Shown: in pieces, positions 39,509 through 48,916 of the stretch
Layout: each line of letters starts with the position of its first letter
Numbering within the stretch: the stretch's first letter is position 1
Source: Ignisphaera sp.
Lineage (GTDB): Archaea; Thermoproteota; Thermoprotei_A; Sulfolobales; Ignisphaeraceae
DNA: 64,000 nucleotides
Direction: 5' to 3'
NCBI GenBank assembly: GCA_038735125.1
Contig: JAVYNU010000001.1
Coordinates: forward strand, 124,001 to 188,000
Translations under genes and position numbers: made by a program
Notes under the pieces: generated by a model
What the model was told of the DNA's origin: nothing
Seen by the model: the letters and a program-made list of their open reading frames with translations, nothing else
Database searches by the model: none

Positions 39509-40417
39509 TTGAACGGAGATAGAGATACTGTTAGAGAGCCTCAAGCCGCTGCATGGGGTTTTTATCCATTCAATAAAGGCCAGCTTGTAAAAGAATTGGA
39601 AAGAGCTTTCACAAACACTAGATTTGGTCCAGGGGCTCTTCCGAGCAAAAAGCAAGGTGAATTAACAATAATTGGTGGTGTTGTACCACATGCTGGCTAT
39701 AGCTATTCGGCTTCTTGTGCTGCATGGTTCTACAAGGAGCTCGCCGAAAATAAACCAGCTGTAGAAACTGTGATCCTTCTTGGAACAAATCATACTGGTT
39801 TTGGAAAGACGATAACAACTTCAACTTATTACACTACATGGGCAACGCCACTTGGAGGTGTGAATATCGATGTCGAGTTCATCAATAAATTGAAGAAGGA
39901 GTACCCACCTCTAGATGATGATGCACTTGCACATACTAGAGAACATTCATTAGAGGTTCAACTCCCATTCTTACAGTATGTATACGGGGACAAGTTCAGA
40001 ATTGTGCCTATCGTCGTAAAGGATCTTATTTATCAAGAGGCCAGAGATTTTGCTGAGGCGTTGAAAAGAGTTGTAGATGATCTAAAAAGAGATGTTATAG
40101 TTATAGCGTCATCCGATTTCACACACCACGGCTCTATATATGGCTATGTTCTTTTCAATTCAAATATATCTCAAAATGTCAGAGAATTGGATAGGAAGTT
40201 CATAGACGCTATAATAGAGCTTGATACAAGAAGGTTCCTCAAATTGATAGAAGAATACAACGCAACTGTATGCGGGTTTGGGGCAATAGCTATTGCTATG
40301 GAGTATACAAAGCTGTTAAATGGAAAGGCAAAGCTGTTGAAGTATTATCACTCAGCCGATGTTACAGAAGATGAAGATGTTGTTGTTGGATATGCATCAA
40401 TATTGTTCTACAAATAA
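39509..40417 (+). CDS. MEMO family protein
   Basis: MEMO1-like fold related to class III ring-opening dioxygenases. It has VVPHAGYSYSASCAAWFYKE with the first His, LGTNHTGFGKTITTSTYY, HTREHSLEVQLPFLQYV, SSDFTHHGSIYGY with further His residues, and a Cys in ATVCGFGAIAIA. In many archaea memo lies beside mevalonate-pathway genes; here mevalonate kinase is 0.7 kb away on the other strand. TTG start at 39509. 302 residues. Confidence 0.9.
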   Translation: MNGDRDTVREPQAAAWGFYPFNKGQLVKELERAFTNTRFGPGALPSKKQGELTIIGGVVPHAGYSYSASCAAWFYKELAENKPAVETVILLGTNHTGFGKTITTSTYYTTWATPLGGVNIDVEFINKLKKEYPPLDDDALAHTREHSLEVQLPFLQYVYGDKFRIVPIVVKDLIYQEARDFAEALKRVVDDLKRDVIVIASSDFTHHGSIYGYVLFNSNISQNVRELDRKFIDAIIELDTRRFLKLIEEYNATVCGFGAIAIAMEYTKLLNGKAKLLKYYHSADVTEDEDVVVGYASILFYK

Positions 40418-40420
40418 GGA

Positions 40421-41119
40421 TTACTTTATGTAGCATCTATTATCAATTCTTTTTAGTTCTAGAGAATCAATATAAACATCTATATTGGATAGAAAATCAT
40501 TTAAAAACCTCACAGAAACAATTGGAACCCCCTCAAAAACCCATGTTGATGAGGTATAAAGTGTTATTACTATGGGTATAAAAAGCTTTGTTTTGCGGAT
40601 TGCGGGAACCTCAGATGCCACCCACTCACAGTATTTCACCAGCTTGTCTATTCTAGTCATATGCTCTCTAACAATCTTAGAGACAGAGGATTGCCCGATG
40701 CGGCGCCTCCAATGCTTACACTCGATAATGTACCCCATTTTCTTAACCATATCAAGGGCTAGTACATCTATTTGGAATTGCGATATTCTTTTATGTGTAT
40801 AGCCAGATACGTAATCAAGTCCAGCAGACTTTAGCCTTGCTGCTATATAATCTTCAAATTCCTTCCACTCTATATAGCTGGCGAATCTCATAACATCTAC
40901 AACCATTTTTTCTTCTATCAGTAAGAGAAGTTCAAGTGGATTCACTAAGCTGATTCGACTATCGCTAATAGCTATGCATCCTCTTTTCAAACCATCTACA
41001 AAAATCTCCTCTACAAGATTTCTGTCAATGGGCTTCAAAAGCTTTACAAACTCTGGTTCAAGTGCCTTGTATCTAAACAAGTGTTCTAGCACATCACCAA
41101 CTGTTATGTAGCTTGTCAT
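40421..41119 (-). CDS. PD-(D/E)XK nuclease-like protein
   Basis: 232 residues. The C-terminal part has the restriction-endonuclease-like core: WKEFEDYIAARLKSAGLDYV, then QIDVLALDM...GYIIECKHWRRR, giving the D and ECK catalytic residues. The N-terminal half looks like a winged helix with LVEEIFVDGLKRGCIAIS. It is probably a DNA nuclease of unknown role, a single-copy housekeeping type rather than a restriction enzyme, since no methylase is near. It lies four bases after mevalonate kinase. Confidence 0.8.
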   Translation of the reverse strand: MTSYITVGDVLEHLFRYKALEPEFVKLLKPIDRNLVEEIFVDGLKRGCIAISDSRISLVNPLELLLLIEEKMVVDVMRFASYIEWKEFEDYIAARLKSAGLDYVSGYTHKRISQFQIDVLALDMVKKMGYIIECKHWRRRIGQSSVSKIVREHMTRIDKLVKYCEWVASEVPAIRKTKLFIPIVITLYTSSTWVFEGVPIVSVRFLNDFLSNIDVYIDSLELKRIDNRCYIK

Positions 41120-41123
41120 CTTA

Positions 41124-42146
41124 TCACATTTCCCTTTTCTCTACAACCTCTACCCCAGTTGATTCGATGCCCATAGCAACTATTGTGGCGCCCAAAGCCT
41201 CTGCAACTCTTTTCAATATGTTTGCATGTTCCTCATCTCTTGCAAGAGCTATAAACGCACCTCCACCACCAGCACCAGATGTCTTTGCTCCCAGCGCTCC
41301 AGCACCTCTAAGGGTGTTTACTATTGTATGATGTTCTAGGCTGACAACGCCTAGCGAATCTAGAAGCCCGTGGTTTAGGTTCATAAGAACTCCAATTCTC
41401 TCCGCATCTCCTTGTAGAATACTACTCCGAGCCTCTTCAACAATATCGCCAATGGCATCTATAATCTTGTTTGCACTTATAGAACTCTTTAAAAGTTTCT
41501 TCACATTTGATACTAGAACAGCTGTTGTCGACTTTTTTGGCGTATATCCAACAATAAGATTCATTTTTATTGGTGTTGACAGAGGCTCTGCCTTGGGGGT
41601 AGCAGGATCTATATACCTAATGCCACCAAAAGTTATGGTATAGGTATCCATTGGGCTTGCCGCTCCTTGAACAATTTGCTCTGTTCTCCATGAAAGCTTT
41701 GCTATAAGGCTTTTCTCAACCTCTGTTGTTGAAAGATATGTTGACAGACATAATGTAGTTGTTGCAACAGATACTGCTGCTGATGTTCCTAACCCTACAC
41801 CTGTTGGAACAGGGCTCTTTAGGTACATTATAAAGCCTCTTCTTCTACCTGGTTTAACCTCATCCTCGCACAATCCAATAGCTGTTGCAATATAGCTGAC
41901 AAATCTTTTTGCAACATCGTTGTCTACCTCAGTTTTGCTAAAAAGATTGTCTTCTCTGTTAAACTCTATTTTTCTTATGGGTAGCAACACATTGTTGAAT
42001 TCTACAACAATTTTCTGCTCATGAACATCCATAGCCTCGACAAGAATGTGTAATGGTAGTGTAAATGCTATTGCAGGCTTTCCATAGACTACAGCATGCT
42101 CGCCAAACAATGTTGCCTTCAGCGGCACTTTGATAAGCATTTTCAA
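41124..42146 (-). CDS. mvk: Mevalonate kinase
   Basis: GHMP-family kinase that phosphorylates mevalonate in isoprenoid synthesis. The N-terminal motif is LKATLFGEHAVVYGKPAIAF, the ATP loop PVPTGVGLGTSAAVSVATT, and the C-terminal glycine motif GALGAKTSGAGGGGAFIALA. Length 340 residues. It overlaps the downstream nuclease's transcript unit. HMG-CoA reductase and lipid enzymes of the same pathway are elsewhere in this window. Confidence 0.95.
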   Translation of the reverse strand: MKMLIKVPLKATLFGEHAVVYGKPAIAFTLPLHILVEAMDVHEQKIVVEFNNVLLPIRKIEFNREDNLFSKTEVDNDVAKRFVSYIATAIGLCEDEVKPGRRRGFIMYLKSPVPTGVGLGTSAAVSVATTTLCLSTYLSTTEVEKSLIAKLSWRTEQIVQGAASPMDTYTITFGGIRYIDPATPKAEPLSTPIKMNLIVGYTPKKSTTAVLVSNVKKLLKSSISANKIIDAIGDIVEEARSSILQGDAERIGVLMNLNHGLLDSLGVVSLEHHTIVNTLRGAGALGAKTSGAGGGGAFIALARDEEHANILKRVAEALGATIVAMGIESTGVEVVEKREM

Positions 42147-42238
42147 ATGTTTTGCACCAGTCGATTTGGGTTAAAGCCGGTTTTGATCATGTCAGAGGAG
42201 GTTCATAACATCATCGCATCAGTGTGGGCAACAGATCA

Positions 42239-44101
42239 TCATTGTGATTTCACTGGCTGTAGATAGCTTAGCGACGGTCTCTTACTCACATATATAGGCA
42301 TGGCCATGTCTATTTTTGGGTATCCTTCTAATTCCTTCTCAAGCATTTTAATAAGCTCTTCTACATTCATGCTCTTTTGGACTCCTGTAGCTCTTATTCT
42401 GACATTCACTGTACCCGTACTCACTTCTCTTTCACCAACTACAATCACATATGGTATCCACTCAACCCCTGCATCACGAATCTTTTTACCAAGGCTCTCA
42501 TCTCTGTCGTCGACGTCTACCCTGATACCATATGACAACAGTTTTTGTGCAATCTGTGTGGCATACTCCAGATACTCTTTTGACACGGGGATTACCCTTA
42601 CTTGTATTGGTGAAAGCCAGAGTGGTAGTGTTGGAGGTACACCCTCCTTCTCCTTCTTTGCTATGGTATCGAAAACCATGTATATATATCTCTCTACAGA
42701 TCCTATGATGGCTGTGTGTATTATAACAGGATACTTCTCATTTCCATTCTCATCAACGTATTTGATGTTGAATCTCTTCGCATTTCCAACATCTATTTGC
42801 CACGTGGCTATTTCTCTTGGTCTGTTAAGCTCGTCGATAATCACATACTCAACATTTATGACCCAGTAGTACATCCCTGCTGGATATACTGTTACCAGAA
42901 CCGGCCTGCCCTCGCTTTTGACTAGCTCCACAATGTAGTCAAAGTTTGTTTTGAGGAAATCCTCTGTGATGTTATATATCGCTAGATACTCCCTTCCAAT
43001 CTTCTTTGCCTCCTCAACGATCTTGCTCCTCACTAGAAGAGCTATTTTCTTTGCCTCCTCAAGATCTTTGGTCAATATGTGCAGATCTGGCATGTGAAAT
43101 CTTCTCAATCTGAATCCTAGTACCAGCTCACCGCTTTGCTCATATCTGTAGCTGTCAGCCACTTCAAACATGCCCAGCGGCAAGTCTTTATAGCTTAGAA
43201 CCCAGTCTTTTAATATGGAGAACTGCTGATAGCATGCAGCAAATCTTAGAATGAATCTGTCTGTATCCATTCTGACCTCGTACATTCTCTCGCCAAACAA
43301 CTCAGCATGTTGCCTCACAGGCTCCGCCACTAGACTAAACATGTTTGTTCCCTTAACTCTGAAGACCGGTATACCGAGACTGCTTGCGGTTTTCCATGAG
43401 TACTGAGATACAGCCTCGAATATCACAGTTGCATGTGGTTCAAACCTCATGTGACCTCTATCCGATAGCTCCTCCCATTCAAAACCAAATTTCTTGAGGT
43501 ATTGATATACCCTGCCCTGGCCACCCTCAGCCTCTTTTCTAAAAACCTCTTTCTCAACAAGAACTTTGAATTCATCGTCTTTGAATTCGTACTCCTCAGG
43601 CTTTACAAGTTTACCATCAGGTGTTAGAATATAATATTTTTTCTCTATAGTCCTCCTAGCACCCTCTTCAACAGGTTTTATTGTCTTTGACAACTCGCTT
43701 AGGGGATGGCCATAGCAGTGAAGCTTAAACTCCTTGTACCAGCCAAAGGCCGCTCTATAAACTTTTTCAACTCCAATGGACGATCTAAGCCTATCTGCTA
43801 AGGCATTTAGAATCTTTTTTGCGGCCCCAGGTGGAGCTAGAGATTGTGATAGATGTGCATATGGATAGACAAGAATAGCTTGTGCATTAACATTCTTGTA
43901 AACGTTTAAGATTTCGTTTGCAGCCTTTTCAACAACTACTTCAATGTTTTTCTCGTCACCTTCTTCAACACTTGTAAACACAACGAGAACATTTTCAAGA
44001 TGCTTCTCTGCAATATCATCCGACAACTCATCGGCGTTTTCAACAGCTTTTTCTTTTGCTTTGAACCAAAAATCCTTAGCGTGTATAAGCAGTAGACGCA
44101 A
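42239..44101 (-). CDS. thrS: Threonyl-tRNA synthetase with archaeal-type editing domain
   Basis: Class II aminoacyl-tRNA synthetase. Residues 1-145 form the archaeal N-terminal editing domain (MRLLLIHAKDFWFKAKEKA, related to D-Tyr deacylase), which removes mischarged serine. The core has EAVSQYSWKTAS, FAACYQQFSIL and LRRFHMPDLHIL; the C-terminal anticodon-binding domain includes VDDRDESLGKKIRDA. At 620 residues it is complete, so no separate editing-only ThrRS partner is needed. Confidence 0.96.
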   Translation of the reverse strand: MRLLLIHAKDFWFKAKEKAVENADELSDDIAEKHLENVLVVFTSVEEGDEKNIEVVVEKAANEILNVYKNVNAQAILVYPYAHLSQSLAPPGAAKKILNALADRLRSSIGVEKVYRAAFGWYKEFKLHCYGHPLSELSKTIKPVEEGARRTIEKKYYILTPDGKLVKPEEYEFKDDEFKVLVEKEVFRKEAEGGQGRVYQYLKKFGFEWEELSDRGHMRFEPHATVIFEAVSQYSWKTASSLGIPVFRVKGTNMFSLVAEPVRQHAELFGERMYEVRMDTDRFILRFAACYQQFSILKDWVLSYKDLPLGMFEVADSYRYEQSGELVLGFRLRRFHMPDLHILTKDLEEAKKIALLVRSKIVEEAKKIGREYLAIYNITEDFLKTNFDYIVELVKSEGRPVLVTVYPAGMYYWVINVEYVIIDELNRPREIATWQIDVGNAKRFNIKYVDENGNEKYPVIIHTAIIGSVERYIYMVFDTIAKKEKEGVPPTLPLWLSPIQVRVIPVSKEYLEYATQIAQKLLSYGIRVDVDDRDESLGKKIRDAGVEWIPYVIVVGEREVSTGTVNVRIRATGVQKSMNVEELIKMLEKELEGYPKIDMAMPIYVSKRPSLSYLQPVKSQ

Positions 44102-44248
44102 GTATGTTGCACCACATTGTTTAGGTGGGTGTATGCTAGCTTAAGCAACTCTTCTAGACTCAATATAAGGTTTTTTGGAGATTCTGTTTCGGGCTAGACT
44201 CTAACAATATATTAGCTTTTTTCGAATGTATAAAACTCAGAAATTTGG

Positions 44249-45214
44249 GTGAAAATAGTGGTAACAGAAGAGAAGAAGGTGAAGAGCCTAGAGGAGCTTG
44301 GCATATCATCGACCATACTGAAAAAGCTTCAGGAAATGGGGATAACCACCGTAGAGGCCTTGGCAGCTGCTAACCCGCAAGAGCTTAGCCAAAACCTTGC
44401 CATACCCCTTCCAACAATACAGAAGCTGGTCTCCCAGGCTAGAGCAGCTCTTGGACTTGGATTCAAAACTGCTTTAGAGATAAAGAAAGAGAGAATGAGC
44501 CTACCGAAGATAACCACTGGAAGCAAGAATCTAGATAATCTACTCGGTGGGGGTGTGGAGGTGAAGACAATAACAGAGTTCTTCGGAGAGTTTGGAAGTG
44601 GCAAAACCCAGTTGTGCCACCAGCTAGCAGTGAATGTGCAGCTACCGCTTGAGAAAGGCGGCTTAGGTAAAAAGGCTATATATATAGATACTGAGGGGAC
44701 GTTCAGATGGGAGAGAATAGAGGCTATGGCCAGAGGGCTTGGCCTTGACCCGGATAAGACCATGGAGAACATACTCTATGTCAGAGCTGTTAACAGCGAC
44801 CACCAAATGGCTGTTGTTGAAGAGCTGAAGGATTTGATACCAAAAGAGGACATTGGGCTTGTAGTTGTAGACTCCGTAACAGGTCACTTCAGAGCTGAGT
44901 ATCCAGGCCGAGAAAACCTTGCTGTTAGACAGCAAAAACTCAATAGACATCTGCATCAGTTAATGTCGTTGGCAGAGCTATTCGATGTTGCTGTTGTTAT
45001 AACCAACCAGGTTATGGCAAGACCAGATGTATTCTATGGAGATCCAACAACTGCTATAGGAGGCCATGTGCTATATCATGCGCCTGGAATCAGAGTCCAG
45101 CTGAAGAAGAGTAGGGGCAATAGAAGAATAGCTAGAATAGTTGATGCACCCCACCTACCAGAGAGCGAAGCTGTTTTCGCAATAACTGAGGTTGGTGTGA
45201 GAGACCCAGAATAA
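44249..45214 (+). CDS. radA: Recombinase RadA
   Basis: RecA-family recombinase that forms filaments on single-stranded DNA. The N-terminal helix-hairpin-helix domain ([20 protein letters not shown]) is followed by the polymerisation linker and the ATPase core: Walker [13 protein letters not shown], Walker [11 protein letters not shown], and L2-region [20 protein letters not shown] start at 44249. Length 321 residues. It is divergent from thrS. Confidence 0.98.
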   Translation: MKIVVTEEKKVKSLEELGISSTILKKLQEMGITTVEALAAANPQELSQNLAIPLPTIQKLVSQARAALGLGFKTALEIKKERMSLPKITTGSKNLDNLLGGGVEVKTITEFFGEFGSGKTQLCHQLAVNVQLPLEKGGLGKKAIYIDTEGTFRWERIEAMARGLGLDPDKTMENILYVRAVNSDHQMAVVEELKDLIPKEDIGLVVVDSVTGHFRAEYPGRENLAVRQQKLNRHLHQLMSLAELFDVAVVITNQVMARPDVFYGDPTTAIGGHVLYHAPGIRVQLKKSRGNRRIARIVDAPHLPESEAVFAITEVGVRDPE

Positions 45215-45265
45215 ATCGCTTTGGCCAAGACCCATATAAGATCATGTATAGTGTGAGATCTAACA

Positions 45266-46033
45266 TTGCAGACAGGTATTTTGGAGGAAATCGTCATAGC
45301 TTCTATCGCAATACTAACCTTTGTTGTTGCAGGCGTTTTTGATTGGAGGAATAGAGAAGTTGATCCAAGGATATGGATAGCACCAATAGTTGTGGGTATA
45401 ATCTTCAATTTCTTCTACATTACCTTCCAAGCCTACGATAAAACAATTCTGCTGTTCCAAATAGGCATTGCAGTATTTTTTGTTTTAACAATAGCTATTC
45501 TGGTTTTTGTTGTGAACTTGCTTGGTGGTGCAGACTTCATGGCTATATCAACATTTGTTGCTTTATACCCATTCAACAGACTTGCTATAGCTAAGAGTGT
45601 TGTGCTTGGAAATAGATGTGTTTTTCTATTCAACTTGTTTCCACCTGTTCTATGGCTTCTAGCAATATATTCTATGATCATGCTATTCATCATTATAAGG
45701 AATGTTATACACAATCTGTTTGTATATAGGAGCATTAAGGAGATGAGAATTCCCATCCATAAAAAGGTTTTTTATATGGTGTTCAACAGGTTTATGACTG
45801 TTGATGAATATATGAGGAAGAGGTTCTATTACCCTGTCTATGTTCCGGGGGTTGTTGACAGAGTTACTTTTGATATATATGAGGATGATGCTGATTGGAA
45901 AAAGGAGTTAGGGGTGCTACCCAAAGACACTATAATTGTTGTTTCGTGGGGGATACCAATGGTTTCCTTCCTGTCCATTTCAGCAACAATCTATATAGCG
46001 ATGTATGTTCTGTTTTATCTATCTATTGCTTGA
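45266..46033 (+). CDS. Archaeal prepilin peptidase (A24 family, PibD/FlaK-like)
   Basis: Membrane aspartic protease that cleaves class III signal peptides of archaellins and pilins. The two active-site aspartates are in VFDWRNREVD (about residue 26) and the GGADF motif (about residue 90). Hydrophobic helices alternate through the first 160 residues; residues 165-230 form a cytoplasmic insert (RKRFYYPVYVPGVVDRVTFD) before a final membrane helix. TTG start at 45266. 255 residues. It follows radA by 51 bases. Confidence 0.85.
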   Translation: MQTGILEEIVIASIAILTFVVAGVFDWRNREVDPRIWIAPIVVGIIFNFFYITFQAYDKTILLFQIGIAVFFVLTIAILVFVVNLLGGADFMAISTFVALYPFNRLAIAKSVVLGNRCVFLFNLFPPVLWLLAIYSMIMLFIIIRNVIHNLFVYRSIKEMRIPIHKKVFYMVFNRFMTVDEYMRKRFYYPVYVPGVVDRVTFDIYEDDADWKKELGVLPKDTIIVVSWGIPMVSFLSISATIYIAMYVLFYLSIA

Positions 46034-46126
46034 TTTGTGATAAAGCTTTAATAGTTGCTTTGACTATTGTTGCAAACTGAAAAATAGTTTGGCTTAGGGT
46101 GGCTACAGGTAGTGTTTAGTGGAAGA

Positions 46127-46612
46127 ATGGTTTTGTGGGCTCCTTGGAGAGAATCCTATGTGGTACAGCAATATAGTGGTGAGTGCATATTTTGTAAAGC
46201 TGTAAACCAAGATGACTTGGCCAACTATGTTGTTTACAGATCCAAGCATAGCATAGCTCTTCTCAACAAGTATCCTTATAACAATGGGCATGTGATGGTT
46301 GCCCCAATAAAGCATGTACCAAGTCTTGAGATGCTTTCCGACGATGAGTTGCTCGATCTTGCAAAAACTGTGTCAATTGTTTTAAAGGCTCTTAGAAAGT
46401 GTTATAATCCACATGGCTTTAATATTGGAGCTAACATTGGGAGGGCTGCTGGAGCAGGTATAGAGGGGCATCTACACATACACATAGTTCCTAGGTGGAA
46501 CGGAGACACAAACTTCATGCCTGTTATAGCAAATACCAAGGTCATTCCAGAAGACCTCAACGTAAGCTGGAAGAAAATTAGAAGTTGCTTAGAGGATGTA
46601 TCCTCAGATTAG
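46127..46612 (+). CDS. HIT family hydrolase
   Basis: Histidine triad protein, likely a nucleotide hydrolase or Ap4A-type enzyme. It has CIFCKAVNQDD with a zinc CxxC pair, a central NGHVMVAPIKHVPSLE and the histidine triad GHLHIHIVPRW. ATG 46127 (MVLWAPWRESYV) fits family starts; a GTG at 46112 would add five residues. About 161 residues. Confidence 0.92.
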   Translation: MVLWAPWRESYVVQQYSGECIFCKAVNQDDLANYVVYRSKHSIALLNKYPYNNGHVMVAPIKHVPSLEMLSDDELLDLAKTVSIVLKALRKCYNPHGFNIGANIGRAAGAGIEGHLHIHIVPRWNGDTNFMPVIANTKVIPEDLNVSWKKIRSCLEDVSSD

Positions 46613-46786
46613 AGCCCATCATCACACATCAGATTTGCTACATAACATCATCTATAGTTAACTGCATTTTCGTCCAACCTCTTCTAACAGTTCATTGATT
46701 AAAATTCTTATCTGATCCAAAGTATTTGAGCCTCTTTATAAAAAATTTATAAGGATATGCATGGGATATTATAACGGTGTATAGCT

Positions 46787-47419
46787 GTGGCCCAGACACA
46801 ACAGCTATCAACTAGCGAAATTGTTAAGAAGACTTCAGCGGCATTAGTAAGTGTTGTGCTCTATGTAGTACTCTACGTACTAGTCTCAGCCCTCGCCCAC
46901 TACCTGATGACCGGACTATTACCAAGATACGGAATAGCTGTTGCCGATTACGAGGTCTATGTACAGATCCTGCTAGCACTTGCATTCGGCTATATGATAG
47001 TAAACGGTGTAGCAACATTCTTCTACTGGTCAACAAGAGCAAAATACGATCATCCGACGGCGGCCGCTATTAGAAACGTTGTTAGAATTATTGGCGTTGG
47101 CGCAATGGTTGCAGCAATAGCTGGTGGTGTTGCCGGGGGAGCGGCTGGGGTAGCACTAGGAGGCTTCCTAGGCATGGTAATAGGCTTTGCATCTCAGCAG
47201 GTACTCGGACAAGCAATTGCAGGACTCTTCCTACTAATCTCAAGACCCTTCAGAATAGGTGATGCTGTCGTCATAGCCGGTGAAGATGGTGTAGTAGACG
47301 ATGTTGCAACACTATTCACAACAGTAATCAAAGCAGATGGAACAAAGGTTCTAATACCAAACAATTCAATAGTAGGAAGCAAAATATATCTAAAGCCAAA
47401 ACAACAACCAAAACAATAA
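46787..47419 (+). CDS. MscS-like mechanosensitive channel, short form
   Basis: Small-conductance mechanosensitive channel. Two hydrophobic helices lie in residues 15-85, then the Gly/Ala-rich pore helix GGVAGGAAGVALGGFLGMVI, followed by SQQVLGQAIAGLFLLISRPF and the beta domain RIGDAVVIAGEDGVVDDV. GTG start at 46787. At 210 residues the large C-terminal cage domain is missing, leaving only the core and beta domain; the end is basic (KPKQQPKQ). Confidence 0.9.
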   Translation: MAQTQQLSTSEIVKKTSAALVSVVLYVVLYVLVSALAHYLMTGLLPRYGIAVADYEVYVQILLALAFGYMIVNGVATFFYWSTRAKYDHPTAAAIRNVVRIIGVGAMVAAIAGGVAGGAAGVALGGFLGMVIGFASQQVLGQAIAGLFLLISRPFRIGDAVVIAGEDGVVDDVATLFTTVIKADGTKVLIPNNSIVGSKIYLKPKQQPKQ

Positions 47420-47543
47420 CAAAACATTTTTTAATCTTCTAATCCTCAAACCCATTCTCCATCAGAACAACTAAAATCCACTTCATAGAAAACACAACAC
47501 TGAAATAACCCACAAAACAAGTAAAACTAGGATAAATCACTAA

Positions 47544-47618
47544 GGGCCCGTAGCCCAGCCAGGACAGGGTGCCGGCCTCCGGAGCCGGTGGACCCGGGTT
47601 CAAATCCCGGCGGGCCCG
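47544..47618 (+). tRNA. tRNA-Arg(CCG)
   Basis: Acceptor GGGCCCG/CGGGCCC, D arm GCCC...GGGT, anticodon stem CCGGC/GCCGG with loop CTCCGGA (anticodon CCG), T arm CCGGG-TTCAAAT-CCCGG, discriminator G. No intron and no encoded CCA. It marks the left edge of the gene-poor, decayed region. Immediately downstream (about 47630-47690) TACTCATA/TATGAGTA inverted copies could form a terminator or operator. Confidence 0.97.
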
Positions 47619-47822
47619 CTATACTCTCATAACGTTACTCATAGCTAACGTTTATGAGTATAAATTGTGAATATGAGTACAGCCGCTGTATTCAGTAACC
47701 ATGACGCTGATTTGAAGTAAAAATATTTCCACTATTTATTGATATATGGGAGGTCTAGAATCATTGAAGAAGTCAACTAGAAGGCTGAGCTTCTTCTCAT
47801 GAACAACGCGTCTTGCCTTTAA

Positions 47823-48065
47823 GTGCTGGGAAGTGCCTTTAGAATTATTGGAGTAAGGGTTTCTTCAAAGATCGTGTTAAAGTACAGTATAAGTGATACA
47901 ACTTATGCTATTTGGAACTATGGTTTAACTTGTGAGAATCTTGCAAAATCGAACATGAAGTTCGCAAATCTGTGGGTTATGGTGGAAGACCATATAGTGT
48001 ATCCTCTGGTTAATTTTTCTCGAACAAAATATTCACAGAAACCATCGCGAAGCCCTGTAATGTAG
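47823..48065 (+). CDS. Short unrecognised reading frame in the decayed region
   Basis: 80-codon frame from GTG 47823 (MLGSAFRIIGVRVSSKIVLK...). It contains YAIWNYGLTCENLAKSN and ends KPSRSPVM. No family is recognised. It may be a fragment of a mobile-element protein, since it lies between tRNA-Arg and a tRNA-derived remnant. The rest of 47619-48225 shows nothing else supportable. Confidence 0.3.
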   Translation: MLGSAFRIIGVRVSSKIVLKYSISDTTYAIWNYGLTCENLAKSNMKFANLWVMVEDHIVYPLVNFSRTKYSQKPSRSPVM

Positions 48066-48225
48066 CTACTAAGATAAAAATAGTCACGTAGCCTAGCCTA
48101 GTATACCTTTAGTAATATATCCATTCGCATATGCAATACATGTTCCCATAATACATTTTCAATATGCGCTTGATAGCGAATAATTTAGGATTAGAATGAT
48201 GATTGTAAGGGCGGAATCAGCTCAC

Positions 48226-48692
48226 TTATGGAATAACCTTAAGCCATGGAACTCTCTTAAAGTCTTCATCTAAGGTAAGAATAGTATCTATACCATAGTG
48301 TTTACATGTTAGTACTGTTGTTGCATCACTTGGCAGAAGTCTATACCTTAATACTATTACTATCTCGTAAAGCTCCTGTCCGGTATAGATGCTTGGTATT
48401 ATCCTTATATTTAACCTTCTAATTAAATTCTCTCACCGCACTGATAACTTCTTCTGGATATCCATATTTCTTTATCCACTTCTTTACTGATACTGAGTAT
48501 ATTCCTTTATATACCATGCTTATGCTCTAGGGAATGCATTGTTGATGTATAGATAATCTCGTTATGAATAACCATATCAATAACATAGTCTTCGTGGTTT
48601 TCTTCTAGTAAAGTTAGGACTTGGCCAGTCTTAGGAGTATTGTGGAGGATATGATAAAGTATATTAGTGTCTAAGAAAATCAAGGAAGCCAT
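48226..48692 (-). pseudogene. vapC: VapC-type PIN-domain toxin, frameshifted
   Basis: Three frames in sequence make one PIN protein. From ATG 48692: MASLIFLDTNILYHILHNTP with the first PIN aspartate. After a stop near 48507 the next frame reads GIYSVSVKKWIKKYGYPEEV. After another shift near 48430 the rest reads RLLPSDATTVLTCKHYGIDT, then LDEDFKRVPWLKVIP, ending at 48226. These are the standard middle and C-terminal PIN motifs. Two frameshifts make it non-functional unless they are sequencing errors. It follows the vapB gene with overlap. Confidence 0.85.
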
Positions 48693-48805
48693 ACCTCCTC
48701 TAGGTACCTCTCTAGCTCCCCCTCGCTAGATCTGCCTAAGATGCCAATAAGGTCTTTTAACTTCTCTCTAAGACTCTTTTCAATTCTTACTTGAACATCC
48801 CCCAT
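48680..48805 (-). CDS. vapB: VapB-type antitoxin
   Basis: 41-residue protein beginning MGDVQVRIEKSLREKLKDLI and ending RYLEEVWLP. The N-terminal strand and following helices are as in VapB antitoxins. The stop TGA lies within the vapC start region (ATGGCTTCCTTGA), so the two are coupled; GAGGAGGT inside vapB serves vapC. It is intact although its toxin is broken. Confidence 0.68.
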   Translation of the reverse strand: MGDVQVRIEKSLREKLKDLIGILGRSSEGELERYLEEVWLP

Positions 48806-48916
48806 CTTCCTTAAGCTCTTCTATAGGTTTTAAAGGCTTCAATACACCGTTCTCATTGTTGCAGATTTCAAAGTATGGTTTCATACAACAAATTAGTATG
48901 AGTTCAAGCCTTCCAA

